DNA of 64,000 bases from positions 1,898,796-1,962,795 of the forward strand of contig MU385710.1 of assembly GCA_022497155.1 (NCBI GenBank), read 5' to 3'. The first letter of the stretch is position 1, and each line of letters opens with the position of its first letter. Shown here one piece after another: positions 33,995 to 45,778 of the stretch. Position numbers and translations under genes: made by a program. The notes under the pieces were generated by a model. It was not told where the DNA came from. It saw only the letters and a list, made by a program, of their open reading frames with translations, and ran no database searches. This DNA is from Whalleya microplaca. Its lineage: Eukaryota; Ascomycota; Sordariomycetes; Xylariales; Xylariaceae.

Positions 33995-36900
33995 GTTATG
34001 CTATAATTGTGGTCTGGTAGGAAGATATGGTATCGATGTACGAGAACGACGTCTAGTTCTGAGCTAGGAAGAGACAAGAGGCTTAGCTTAAATGCTAGAA
34101 TAAGCTTGGCCCATGGAAATGCGAGAGGTGAGGTGAGCTAGGTGATGCAGATAGTTGGCGACCTCCCATACATAGATAAGAGGAGGCCTCCGTTCCTTGG
34201 TGAATCTTGGCCGTCAACCACTGCATCATGCACCAACCACAGTACAAATGTTCGAACCCCCTCGATCTCCCGCAGGCCATGGGTCAAGGTACAGCAATCT
34301 CCTAGCTGTATGGCAGGGTCTTAGGCGATGATAAAGCTCCAAATACTAGAGTTAGCGGATAGAGGAAATATTCGATCGAATTTTAAATACAAACATAATA
34401 TCCGAGCTGATTCTCACTTCTGCTTGAAGTATTAACGTAGACGATACAAGCCCACACTGTGAGACCGACAACCAATGCTGTTTATTATTACCCCTAGGCT
34501 CTACCTGTTAACAACTCGAGTTCGCCGAGTCCCCGACACTACCACCGTGTAATGATGCGATCCAATTTACTATGCTTCGAACTTCTAGCGGCGGCTTCGT
34601 GGACAGGTCATGGTCAGGCTTGTCTATGCTTGGCAGCAGTAGTTCGCGGCGATAGTCCCAGCCATGCTCAATTTCCCCAAACAGCCAGGGCGGTTCGATG
34701 CAGTCCAGCCAGTTCATACAATGTTCTTGGAACACGACCGAAGATCTGTGGCTAGCTCATGATGCAGCGCGGAATCAGCATAAGACGTGACGAGAGATTG
34801 TAACCAGCCAGAGGCATTTATTGGGAAACCAGGAGTCCATCTTTGCAAATCAGGCAGCCTGCTGCAGTCAGACGAACCTGCTGTATTATGAGCCACAAGT
34901 ACCCAGCCTTCAAGGTGACCGAAATCTGACCGTGAAGCATGCCCCCGAAGTGGTGTGCGATAGCTTGCCACTTACATGACGGTGGAAGGCAGGGTTTGAT
35001 ATATCCAACGCACTGCACATCCTGCTCCGGCGCTAGGATGTTGAGTAAAGTCAGCTCAGCTCAGCCACGATAACCTATTAGTGTGTCAGGGATGGATTAC
35101 GAATATCGATACGTTCAAGCTTATACGAGTTATCTTCGAGCTGAAAGTATCGAGGACTATCTTAGTTGTGGAGCTTTATAGCCTTGCGCGCGAGAGCGAC
35201 GACGTGTTGGCCAACTAACTCAAAAACTATCCGGAGGAACTTTCTTGAGCTCCTAATCCTGTATGTGGAAATACTGTCCCCCCTGCTCCCCCCCTCCCCC
35301 CGGCGCAAGCCACCGTATCGAGATGCCCAACCCGCCAAGCTACCGTGCCCGGAGATGAGGTGAGCAGAAAACCACCATGTAAGACGGTGAACACACCAAT
35401 CAAGGCTTTCTGGGTATATATGTATATCTATACACATTTCTACAGGGTTCAGGGTAACGACACATTGCGAGAGACTGCTCGTTAACAATTGGGCGCAGAT
35501 AGATTCATGTGCGAACAACGACGTGTGAGGCTTTCAAACAGAGCCTAGAATTTCAAGAGTCATGTTACATATTATTAATTAGCTATGTGGACTAGAGGTA
35601 AAGGTGGGATGTTGATATTATAGCGGAGGACATGGTATCTCCCGCGAATGGTGAGATTACCTTGAGCACTCTTGCGATCCGACGACACGCCTACATACCA
35701 GGTCGCTGGAAGCCTCAAGCCTTTGGCGCTCCCTCCACCACACGGCATGTCCCGATAAATATCCCTTTTATATGTATGGAAGGCTCGAGCGGAGCTATTT
35801 TTTCCGGGTCGGTTGAGGCTACTTTTACCGGCTCGGCCCGCTGCATACGGCATATGTATGTAATCGCCTCCATATTCAGGGATACCTTACCAGTCCCAAC
35901 AGGGGTAAACCTTAAATTGAGAACATGGGCGACATTGCACGTCGAGATGTTCGCTATGACACATGTGGATAGAACTTTCGGCGTCCATGTCCACTTGGCA
36001 TAGGTTCATGATCATGCTCTGTCCAGTCGCTGGGTAGGCAGAAGGCTAGCTAGTGTAAGCCAAGACTTTGGCAAATATTTAGCTTTCTCGATAATTCAAA
36101 TAAGCCAGGGGCTGACCTGGGCTGCCTGGAATGCTACCGAGAAAATAGTATTCTCCAACCATCATTGATGGTGGAATCTTCCACAGATGCCTAGATTCTT
36201 GACATGATATCGGCCTAGGCTTAAGGGAGGGGAGAGGTTCCTAGTAGGATTCAGGCAAGATGGGAGGGTTTGTAGTATCAAGCCTGTTCATTACTAGAAA
36301 TAGACTGCAATCTCATCTGTTTGGGAGGTTTCCGCGTGTATAGCAGCACGGCAGATATGTGTACGAGCTGATAGCTTACGGCGCCTTTGTTACAATAGTT
36401 CTTTGTGACATAGTGCTTGCAGTGCGGGGCGTCGATCCTGGCAAACGGGCCTGTACCTGGCCGGTGCATGCTGAAAGCACTACTTGCTACAGTTCGATAG
36501 TCGATCTAGAATTGTCATCAATGACTTCTGATTGGCTCGATTGCATTTGAGACATTCGTCAGGACATTGGTGATAGGCATAGAACGTTTTGGCTTAAAAA
36601 GGTCAAAGGTCTGTTTACCTTTCGGTGGCTGGGATGCCCTTCGGAGACGCCATCTGTTTGCAAGCTGGGCTGGAGCAGGTCCGAGGATCTACGCCACACC
36701 TGCAGTGACAAGGGTAAGAGTAAGGAAGACGACAGGCATGAAAGTTGACGGTGGCACGTGAATCGAATCATGTAACGTTTTACACTCCGCTCAGGAGAGA
36801 GTGTTCCAAATCAGGAATATAAACAGCTTCTTCCAGATGCACGATATTTTCTCGCTAGAGTAAACTTGCAGAAATTAATCATGAGGCCCTGTAGACACAG

Positions 36901-37875
36901 ATATGGACCATATTATATGTGCAACCCTTCGATTGGTTGCATTGGTACGCACTTGTGGCGTTGCCCCCCTGACGTGGTTGCTAGTTTTAGAACGCTGAGA
37001 TACTACACAAACACCATTTACCTCATGTCCTGATATTAGCCATTTCCAGCTGTACTCTCCTGTTACCATGTCTCTGGATATTTAAATATCAATATGGGCG
37101 TAATGTCTCGGCCTAAGGAATAGTCCACCTACCCTTGAACCTAAGTCTCCGTGGGGCCTCATACATACCCATGTTTTCTGAATGTGGACTCTTTGTCTCT
37201 ACAGACAAGAAGCTGAGAATCTCGGGAAAATTACGCTGCTTTCGGAACAATATGGTTTAAGTAACTACTACCTATATTTCGTTAAGAATCCCCGAGGAGA
37301 TAGCTCTAGTGCTAGCATAGCTTATCAATTGCTGTCAAGAGAATTCATACCAAGCAAAAGCAAGTAGACAAAAAGTCCAAACTACTCACCTGTCCAATAT
37401 CTTAGCCCACCATAACAAAAGACATGTGATTTTTTACGTGATACCCCCACAGATGGCTTGCATTGGATACTTCGCTGTGTCGAGTAATAAAATTTGCACT
37501 GTAGACGAGGTTGGCGGGTTGACACTGGACCCAGGTAGGTTCGCAGTGTATAAGTCCATATGCGCCAAGCTGAAGAGGAGATCTAGGCCGTTTCAGTAGG
37601 GAAGTGTCACAAGGGCTCATTCTCATTTAGTCCGTGTGACAGGAAGGGCGGGGAGAGATCCTACCTCATGAATTAAATCGATACAAAATAATATTAGGTA
37701 CAACGTAGGACTAGAGATATCAACCTAGACGTCGAGGGAGAGCCAAGCCAATGTCCAGGTATAAGTATCGTGTCTGGCCCCCTTCGGACTACCTGCCTTG
37801 TGTACTAAGTCAAGTCGATTAACAAGTTATTGTTTGTAACTCGATCCTATCAACTCTTTCAATATCAATCTAGTC
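33995..37875. other. Accessory region of about 3.9 kb without recognisable gene
   Basis: It contains only short ORFs on both strands. Those I looked at most closely (34508-34735 and 34714-34971 on -, 35575-35853 on -, 36559-36771 on -) show no known domain or phase-compatible joins. A C-rich tract lies near 35278-35302. The right end (about 37650-37875) is the promoter side of the PEP mutase-like gene. The region may contain decayed genes. Confidence 0.4.
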
Positions 37876-40100
37876 ATGACTCCATCTATAGTTTCCAACT
37901 CGGTATCCAAGCTCGAGACGGATTCGTCCATCGTCTTCGAGACTACAGCAGATGCCATATGCAGCCAGTTCTATTCGCCTATGAAACCAGTCACTTTGGT
38001 CAATACCCATGAAGTCTCTGACCCCATGGTGTCCCAACCAGAAGACCTCTCCGTTAAGCCGCCGGCTAAAGCTATTCCTGATCCATTTCTACAACTCAGC
38101 CATATTGCTTTCAATAGCGAGCCCATGTCAGGGGCTAAGAAACTGCGCAAAATGCTGTTCGATACCAACGAACTGATTATCTGCCCTGGTGTCTATGATG
38201 GGCTTTCGGCACGTACAGCTATCGAACTCGGCTTCGATGCTATGTATATGGTTTGGCCAGACCTACACTCCCTCTGAGTACAAGTAGGCCGGTACTAACA
38301 AATTGTCTCCAGACTGGGGCAGGAACTACGGCTTCTCGACTTGGCCAGCCAGATCTAGCCATCGCGCAGTTACACGAAATGCGCGAAAATGCTGAGATGA
38401 TCGCCAATCTCGATCCCTTTGGGCCACCATGTGAGTAGCATCTAGAGTCATAACAGTATTTTCCCTTCTAGCCTTTTCAAGGGTAATAGTTCCGCATTGG
38501 AGCATACTCGTGAGCCAGAAGCTCCATGGGAGATCCTAGGACTGCCTATAATAAGCCAAACAAGCTGGAGAGAGAAGATGCTGACTCCCATCATTGTAGT
38601 GATAGCTGATATGGACACGGGCTACGGCGGTGCGTCTCTTGGTGGCTTTTTGCCCCTGAACCCCTCTTCCTTCCCCAAAGCCCAGTGCACTATCCCGTCA
38701 ACCAGAACAGGAGTCCCTATCTGACAAGTTTCCCTGGCTGACTTCGACTCACTCCAGGACCGATCATGGCAGCTCGTACAGTGGAGTATGTACTGTGTAG
38801 TTCCGTATTATGTATTTCATCCTGCCTCGTGAACCATGTCTAGGTTTCATAACTAGATACCTCCGGGTTGAGGCAAACTCTCAAATGTATCTGCTGATTC
38901 TGGATTCCATATAGACAATATATTCGTGCCGGAGTTGCAGGCGCTCACCTGGAAGATCAGGTAAGCAACTGGCCTCAAGTTTTACCTCTGAAGTCGTGTG
39001 AAACGAGTATAGTCAACTCGTTGAACAGGAGACCAAGATCCCCGAGACTTAGGCCACGGCTCTCACCTACTGGGATACCAGATATCGCAGCCGCTAACTC
39101 CCGTTCGTGAGATATAGGTACTCACTAAAAGGTGTGGCCATCTAAGCGGCAAGAAGGTCGTTGCGCGGGAAGAATACATCTCGCGTATCCGGGCAGCGCA
39201 CGCAGCCCGGGAACGACTACGGTCCGACTTTGTGCTCATTGCACGCACAGACGCACTTCAGACACTGGGGTACGACGAGTGTATTGCACGATTGCGAGCT
39301 GCTCGGGAAGAAGGTGCTGACGTAGGGCTTCTGGAGGGGTTTTCATCCAAGGAACAGGCAGCAAGGGCAGTAGCAGACTTAGCGCCAGTAAGTTGTATCC
39401 AATGTCATTCGGAGGCAATATTGCCAACGCGTGGGATATGAAGGCTACTCGATCAAGTCCCACCCTCATCTCCTCATCAGACTACATAGAGTAAGCAAAA
39501 ACTAACTTTGAATACCGCAGTGGCCGCTACTACTTAATTCAGTCGAGAATGGCGCCAGTCCGATAATCACCGTCGACGAGGCCCGTAAGATGGGTTTTCG
39601 TATTAGTGAGTATCCGGAGTCAATTTAGTGCCCTTATATCCTGACAAACAAGCAACGATTCTCTTATGATATTTCTGAACTCTCAGCTATGCCGCAGGCT
39701 GTGTTGGAAAACACACAAGACTGACACTGTGTTGTAGTGATATTCAGCTTTGCGACTATAGCCCCAGCCTACACCGCCATTCGTGAGACACTAACTCGAC
39801 TGAAGACCGAAGGCATCGTAGGGACACCACGCGAGATAACACCAGGTAAGTTGCGTCCAGTGGCAATTCTTTCCTTTCCGGTTCTGTTTAAGTATCGAAT
39901 CATCTTGCTGGGATATCTGTAGGAGCCCAGAACTCCGATGATAGGCTCTCAAGCTCCTGATAATCCACAAAATCGGGTTGGAGGGCAACAAACTAACTTT
40001 GGATCCTGTAGTGAAACTTTTTGAGGTCTGTGGCCTGAAACACAGCATCGAGGTAGACACAAATGCTGGGGGGTCATCGTTTGCGGGTGGTCTCTCATGA
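37876..40100 (+). CDS. Isocitrate lyase / PEP mutase superfamily enzyme (methylisocitrate lyase or oxaloacetate hydrolase type)
   Basis: Nine exons join in phase: 37876-38250, 38313-38430, 38600-38629, 38758-38785, 38915-38960, 39118-39387, 39521-39605, 39738-39845 and 40012-40100; 382 residues. Introns are 62, 169, 128, 129, 157, 133, 132 and 166 nt; the first donor (GTTTGG) is weak. Family motifs are continuous across junctions: CPGVYDGLSARTAIELGFDA (about 104-123), TGAGTTASRLGQPDL, LIADMDTGYGG (metal-binding Asp, about 165-175), AGVAGAHLEDQ, KRCGHL (catalytic Cys-205), IARTDALQTLGYDE, LLEGF, and the C-terminal GFRIMIFSFAT. KRCGH with a Cys loop argues for a C-C lyase/hydrolase (2-methylisocitrate lyase, dimethylmalate lyase or oxaloacetate hydrolase) rather than a true phosphonopyruvate-forming mutase; the exact substrate is undecided. 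The first ~85 residues are extra to the barrel. The MFS exporter gene downstream could be a functional partner (inference). Confidence 0.85.
38431..38599 (+). repeat. Introner-like intron with 10-bp terminal stem (PEP mutase-like gene)
   Basis: This is intron 2 (169 nt). It begins GTGAGTAGCATC and carries GATGCTGACTC at the branch site, 25 nt from the 3' end. GAGTAGCATC is the exact reverse complement of GATGCT-ACTC, so the two ends can form a 10-bp stem with one bulged G next to the branch-site A. Confidence 0.7.
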
Positions 40101-40389
40101 GGCCTCAACTTCATTGCGGTACTGGTTTTCACCTCTTGATGCATACGAGAGTAAAACTTCTTGTTACAGTGTATATTAGCTTCATGTCTAGTTGGTTTTA
40201 TTTAATAGGGATGCTTTTCTATTGTTGTGGGGCCAGGGCTTATAGGCATTTGAGCCCTGTGGCCTAGCTATAGAGGCTATCACAGGGGAGCCACAGGGCA
40301 TTTTATAGTGGGCACCACAACTGTATTCTAGCTGACAATTTTCCCTTCACACTTACACACACATCACTTTAAGTAGTGCCGGCAGCATT
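40101..40389. other. Intergenic 3' flank of the PEP mutase-like gene
   Basis: No coding region is seen. It contains the inverted words GCCCTGTGGC and GGAGCCACAGGGC (40254-40300), which could form a hairpin of about 10 bp and might act as a 3'-end or terminator-like structure; this is speculative. Confidence 0.4.
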
Positions 40390-40620
40390 TAATATAGTCA
40401 CTCATTCACTTTATTATCTCTTTTTTTATAATATTATTAATAAAGTTATATTATTTTTAAAATTTATAATAATAATATTTATTTTAAATTTATTATAACA
40501 TTTATTTGTTAATTTATTTATAAACGTAAGTTATTATTATAATATATAAAAAAATAAAAATAAATCACCTTATTTAACGCGTGATTAAGTGGCATAATTT
40601 TTTTTAAAAAATGATATAAA
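40390..40620. other. AT-rich island between the PEP mutase-like and MFS genes
   Basis: About 230 bp composed almost only of A and T (for example TTATAATAATAATATTTATT), between two intact genes of normal composition. It resembles the RIP-like DNA beyond 45 kb, but no element is identifiable. Confidence 0.6.
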
Positions 40621-40839
40621 TGCCGATCGGCGTACATAGTTATGAACTGGTGGAGCCTTGGACTAGAAAGCATAGCAATTTACAACGAAGCCGGACCCAT
40701 TTGGGTTGCCACTTATAGCTTGATAAAGCTTTTAACATCACGCCTCACCGCTAACTTAAACCACAGCGACTCCGTATCTCAATTTCGACCACCTAGTCCG
40801 CCTCTTAAACCTTCAGAACTCAGGCAGTGAGCAGAAAAA

Positions 40840-43819
40840 ATGTACCCTAGTGAGAACGTTTGTATATCCCGGGAGGGCGACGGCGAGCCTTTAGGACGCC
40901 GTACCTCGACCTTGGAAGAAGTCCCGACTCTTGTACCGCCGCCAGGTTTCCCGGGCTTTCCTACTACACGTCGCAGGAGGTGAGTATATCAAACTAGATC
41001 CATCTTCTGTTTAGTCAGTCCAATGAGTTGAGTTGCTGTCTTCATCGAGATCTGTTACACACTGGGCTCTCCCTGAAATTCTCTCAACCAAATGATCACT
41101 GACCTTGGATGTGGAGTAGCACTGCTTCCCGTGTGTCGTTTGAAGACGAACATCAAGAGGACCGGAACTCCCTGGTGCAAAGCGTATCGGCAATCAGTAG
41201 GTGTCGCTCTGGAGAAATGCACAAGCCGCATGACGATGTCTTTGAACTGCCATCTATTCAAAGGCCGCTTGCTGCCAAACCGGGTCGCGTTAGCACCATT
41301 CGGGAGGTTCCCTCTAATATGAATTCGCCGTTATCTACACGACCTCCCTCTCCAGTTTCTGGCTTTCCGCCCTCGGGGGGGTCATTGTCACCTGATAATC
41401 CCTCAGGCACACAGACACCGGCTGAATACGAGAATGGTCTTGGCCAGGCATATCCAGATATAGGCACTATATCGTCGCGGCGAGGTGTTGTCGTTCTTCT
41501 TTGTACGTGTGGTGCCCAGTTGATGGATAATGTCTTTATGACTGGAGTCAATATCGCGTTGCCTGCAATTCAGAGGGACTTCGACATTAGGGGCAGCGAG
41601 TTGCAGTGGCTAATCTCAGCTTATACTCTTACTTTCGGTGGCTTTCTCCTCCTGTCTGGTGTCCTCGCCGATCGCTTCGGACGCAAGTTGATATTTTGCT
41701 GCGGTATGGCTCTGTTGAGTGTATGGACGCTTGCGGATGGACTAGCGTCCTCTTTCATTCAGCTAGCAATCTTCCGCGCCCTCCAAGGTATTGGAGCGGC
41801 GATGACGGTTCCGTCAGCTGTAGGGAGTTGAGTAGCATCTAATTTCATTTCCCCCTCTCCCTTGTATCCTGTCCCAGGGTAACGAATTCCCTATCCGATG
41901 TTTAGCCTTACCGATGCAATTATTGGAAGTCCTACTGTTTAGCAAGCTGTGTACGGAGAACAGATGCTGACTCTTGACGCTGTAGTCATCAGCAACTACT
42001 TCATCGCGACTGACCGAACCGTCGCTTTAACTATATTTGGAGCAGCAGGGGCTATTGGATTTTGTCTTGGCCGTAAGTGATATCTCAGTTCCTGCTTCAC
42101 TAGCTACAATTTCCCCAATGGGTGGATTAAAAGCCCTGTGGTCATATCTGAAACACCCTGTCACTTGATACAGAAGGGGTGAGAAGAAGGAACTGTTAAC
42201 AGGATACTGACTACTGGTATCGCAGTTATCTTTGGTGGTTTTCTCACATCGTCATTGGGCTGGCGTTATATCTTCTATGTCGCCTTTTGCGTTACCAGCA
42301 CCTTGGGCAGTAAGTAGCATCCAAATCTGCTTAATAATTATTCCCTCCTATTCCAAGAGTAAGAAACCCCTATTGGGGTCAATTGGGAAGCCTATAATCT
42401 CTGATGATTCGCAAACTGTCTAAAAAGAGAAAGTGTTAACTCAAAATGTGGCAGTATTTGGGTGGATATGTTTGCCAAAGGACAGAATCGAAGGCCATAC
42501 TAGGCCCAAGCTAGACTTTGCTGGCGCAGGCCTGTCCACTGCGGGCCTGATTCTCTTGAGTTTCGTACTATCAAGTGGAGGAGAGTAAGTGAATATTTGG
42601 GACCAAACGCCAATGCTTGTTTTCTTGATTTTTTATTGAACCGGGTCGACGAGAAGTCGTTCTGTTCTAATGTTAAACCGGATGGATGACTTATTCTAAC
42701 ATTCCATGGTATAGGTACGGCTGGGGCAAGGCATTTATAATAGCCTTGTTAATAGTCAGCATCTTGATGATCGGTGTGTTCACGTATGTCGAGAAGAAGG
42801 TTCCTAACCCAATAATGCCCCTCTCACTTTGGAAACTTGAGAACTTCGCTGCTCTCTGGATTGGCGGTTTCGGTTCGTATACACCTTATGCCATTTAGTC
42901 CATGTGAGTTCAAACTTACTTCTAAGTAGTCATGTATGGTGGTTACCAAACTACTATCTATTATACAACCCTCATAGCTCAGGAAATCAATCAACTGAGT
43001 GCTGGCCAAACTGCGCTTTACTTTCTCCCCATGGGCGCCACCGGCTTTGCATTCAGCCTCTCTATGTCGCGAATGCTGGACTATTTCAATACCAAGCATC
43101 TCCTAGTAGCTGGGATGGCCATCTGTGCAGTTGCCCCTATTCCATCCGCGCTCATGAAGGACGGGGATATAGACTTCTGGAGACACATATTTCCCACGAC
43201 CGTAATAGGCGTCGCCGGAACCACTATCGTTTATTGTACCATCACGGTAGTGCTATTGGCATCGGTTCCCGTCAACGTTAAAAGCCTAGTGAGTAGCATC
43301 CTAGTTTCCTTGACTCCCGAACAACGAATTTCTTAAGGTCTGTTGGGGATCCAGGCTTTTATGACCTTTATTGAAAACCCGTACACTCCGTCACGTAAAT
43401 AAGGAAAGAGATACTGACACCTGGTACTGTAGTGTGGTGGAATGATTAATACCGCTTTCCAGATTGGTAGTGGGGTAGGACTGGCGCTGGCAAGTGCAAT
43501 CGTCCAGGCTATAGACACCAACAAGGGTCATAGTCGACTTCAGCAATACGGCACTGGACTGGTGAGTGGTTCTCCCACATGTTTCTATGACATTTGAAAA
43601 GGGCAATAACCCCAGCCTGGAATATATCTATAACTCCCGACACATTCTCAGACAACGTCTTTTCTCCCGTGTGGAAATTCACTCATAAGGAATAGAGGAT
43701 ACTAACTATGAATAATGCAGTGGTGTTGTGTTGGCCTGGCTGGCGTTGGTGTAGTGGCTAGCATTCTCGGCGTGAAGGATATCAGTAAAAGGCATGTCGG
43801 TTTAGCTATAACACATTAA
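40840..43819 (+). CDS. MFS transporter, DHA2 (drug:H+ antiporter) type
   Basis: Nine exons join in phase: 40840-40979, 41117-41826, 41986-42072, 42226-42309, 42455-42584, 42715-42872, 42927-43288, 43433-43561 and 43721-43819; 632 residues. Introns are 137, 159, 153, 145, 130, 54, 144 and 159 nt. A polar, Ser/Pro-rich cytosolic N-terminus (about 1-168) precedes the membrane domain. Motifs include MDNVFMTGVNIALPAIQ in the first helix, WLISAYTLTFGGFLLLSG, MFS motif A GVLADRFGRK (about 228-237), LQGIGAAMTVPSAVG, LGWRYIFYV and QLSAGQTALYFLPMGATGF. These are typical of fungal DHA2 exporters (Atr1-like, probably 14 helices). Such proteins export drugs or metabolites across the plasma membrane; the substrate is unknown. 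All exons stay open after splicing, so the gene appears intact although it sits next to RIP-like DNA. Donor 2 is GTTGAG, an extended variant of the introner-like 5' end. Confidence 0.85.
41827..41985 (+). repeat. Introner-like intron with 10-bp terminal stem (MFS gene, intron 2)
   Basis: 159 nt. It begins GTTGAGTAGCATC (one extra T compared with the other copies) and carries GATGCTGACTC at the branch site. It has the same GAGTAGCATC / GATGCTGACTC complementarity as PEP mutase-like intron 2, and the same T/C-rich stretch 15-30 nt after the donor. Confidence 0.7.
42310..42454 (+). repeat. Introner-like intron (MFS gene, intron 4), weak 3' match
   Basis: 145 nt. It begins GTAAGTAGCATCC like the other copies and has the pyrimidine-rich block (TTCCCTCC), but its branch region (GTTAACTC) has diverged from the GATRCTGAC form. 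A local inverted pair, CCCCTATTGGGG, lies near its middle. Confidence 0.5.
43289..43432 (+). repeat. Introner-like intron (MFS gene, intron 7)
   Basis: 144 nt. It begins GTGAGTAGCATCC and carries GATACTGACACC at the branch site. The end-to-end stem is weakened by one C-A mismatch, the same G-to-A change as in the DUF1275 copy. Confidence 0.6.
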
Positions 43820-43873
43820 AGTCCTGTTATGGAATGACCTGTTGAGGTCATATTTAGGTTGCTGGTGTTGTCG

Positions 43874-44206
43874 TCACGAACCGTATTGTTTCAGAAGATC
43901 ACGAAGCCTTAAAACTAAATATCGTGTGACTATCCTCTCAACTTCGAGACCATCTGCGTCCCTCTTACTATGCTTCAGCCCAAGCCGATCAATTTGCGAA
44001 GGACCGACGTTGAGACTCAGACCGGCTTGGTAAATGTCATGGTCCAATTGAGCGATCTCATCTTCGAGGAAACGAAGATTCGGCAGGTGTGTGGTCTGAC
44101 ACCTTCGAAATCCATGCAAAGTGAGATTATTATCATCGGTTGCAACCTGCCAGATCTTCCTAAAGTGTAATGGCAGGTTTGCAATTTGATTTTTACTGTT
44201 CTCCAT
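43874..44206 (-). pseudogene. DUF6594-like gene fragment
   Basis: An open frame of 110 codons. The part around LPNLRFLEDEIAQLDHDIYQ and ERIVTRYLVLRLRDLLKQY resembles the N-terminal region of fungal DUF6594 proteins (HRRF..LN..NLL.LQ.EL..LE type), which usually continue for more than 100 residues into a C-terminal membrane part. Here the frame stops beside the MFS 3' end, and no continuation is seen on the minus strand before that gene. I therefore read it as a truncated remnant. A donor-like word (GTTCGT) at the end of the frame leaves open that an exon boundary, rather than a break, lies there. Confidence 0.45.
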
Positions 44207-44990
44207 GATGTGCGAAAAGTTAGCAACGAGCTTTTAGTAAAATCACGAGTTTGTAGTGCTGCTTTATAGTGCAAAAGACCCATTCTATGCTTGATATCAA
44301 CGTAACTACACTCTTGTATGTAAGTGGAAATTGAGCTATGCAAGGTTCGGCACAGGCCTTTCCTATACATCAATACGTGTGCGGACTTACCAACGAGGGA
44401 GATGTGCTAATATATTGAGGTGCGTCAGGACACCATGGAAAGTCATCACCTCACTTCGTTCTCCTTGCGAATAATTAGAACAAACGTTTACCGCCCGTTT
44501 ATTTTTATCTTAGGTTACCTATCCATTGGTCTTCGACGGCGCATGTATATCGCCCACGCTAAGACTATATGCTGCGTAAGGCGTACGGGGGAGCAGACTT
44601 ACAGCCGTAAATATAATTATAGTTAGGTTAGAGTAGCTAAAAATAGTTGAATGCATATGCGTTCGAGCGAGGCACAGTTGTCGCTCAGCCTGTGACCGAA
44701 AGAGCACTTTCGACCTGACGGTGGCGTTTAAGGCTCCCTGAAGCTTGTCTATGGTGTGGCACTGGTAATACCGCATTGTGAATAAATTATACTGCTGTGA
44801 TCGCATTTACAGCTGGAGTCGGATTCATTTGCGTTAGTTAGTCATTCTTGGCAGTATATTAAAAAAAACGTTTGCCGCAGAGTTATTGTCAGAACAGCTC
44901 CGAGATGTAGCGTCGACATCTCTCGACAGCTAAATGGCAATAGGCAGCTAAAGTGAGAAAAGGATAAAAAGAAAGCCTAGCTATCTGCCT
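44207..44990. other. Transition zone to the AT-rich block
   Basis: No gene is recognised. Composition falls from normal to nearly pure A+T at about 44990, after a poly-A stretch near 44860. The small ORFs have no domain. Confidence 0.5.
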
Positions 44991-45778
44991 CGTATTTAAA
45001 TTATAATAGTTTATATTATAATAAATAGTGATAAATATATATTAGTTTATTAAAAAAGAAAAAAATATACTATTTTTATATTATTTTTATACTTTTTAAC
45101 ATTATTAATATAAAAGATTAAAGGGATGTGTGAATATAATGTATTAATAAAAATAAAAATAATGAAAGGAAAAACCCTTATAGTTATAGCCGAAAGCTAT
45201 AGCTTTTAATATAAGTGCGTGCTTTATTTAATTTATTTAATTTATTTATAAATAAAGTTATTAAGTGACCCTATTACTATAGCGTGTTAATTATATATTA
45301 ATTAATTAAAAAGTTATTTTTAATAAAAAATAAAAACTATATATATATATATATATAAGGTTATTATAAAATAATAATATATATTTAAAATAAAGATTTT
45401 ATATTTAAGTTATAATAAGGTTATAATTTTAAAGAATTTTAATAATTTATGTTAATTTAAAATTAATTTAATGTTAAAAACGCCTTATAAGTTAAAATAA
45501 ATCCTCCGTTTTTAAATAGTTTTAAAAACCCATTAATAATACACATCTTAAATATTACTTTATAATTTATTATTACATTTAAAAAGCTTGTTTAAAGCTT
45601 TATATTAATATATATTAAAAATTAATAATTATTACGGGGTATACGCCTGATAAAAAATAAGGCTTAAGATTTAGCTATATTATTAATAAAATTATTAATA
45701 CAGGGAGGAAAAGGAAAAATTATAGCGTTTACGTGCCTATAATAAGCTATGCTATAATAGGAAATATTAGCGATTATA

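Noticed and set aside
34508..34735. Minus-strand ORF with an EHCMNWLDC segment, considered as a UstYa-type (DUF3328) HxxHC fragment
   Set aside because: The HxxHC motif is not present and no second motif or flanking exon could be found.
30640..40620. The two short AT islands as a pair of homologous elements
   Set aside because: Their sequences do not resemble each other beyond base composition.
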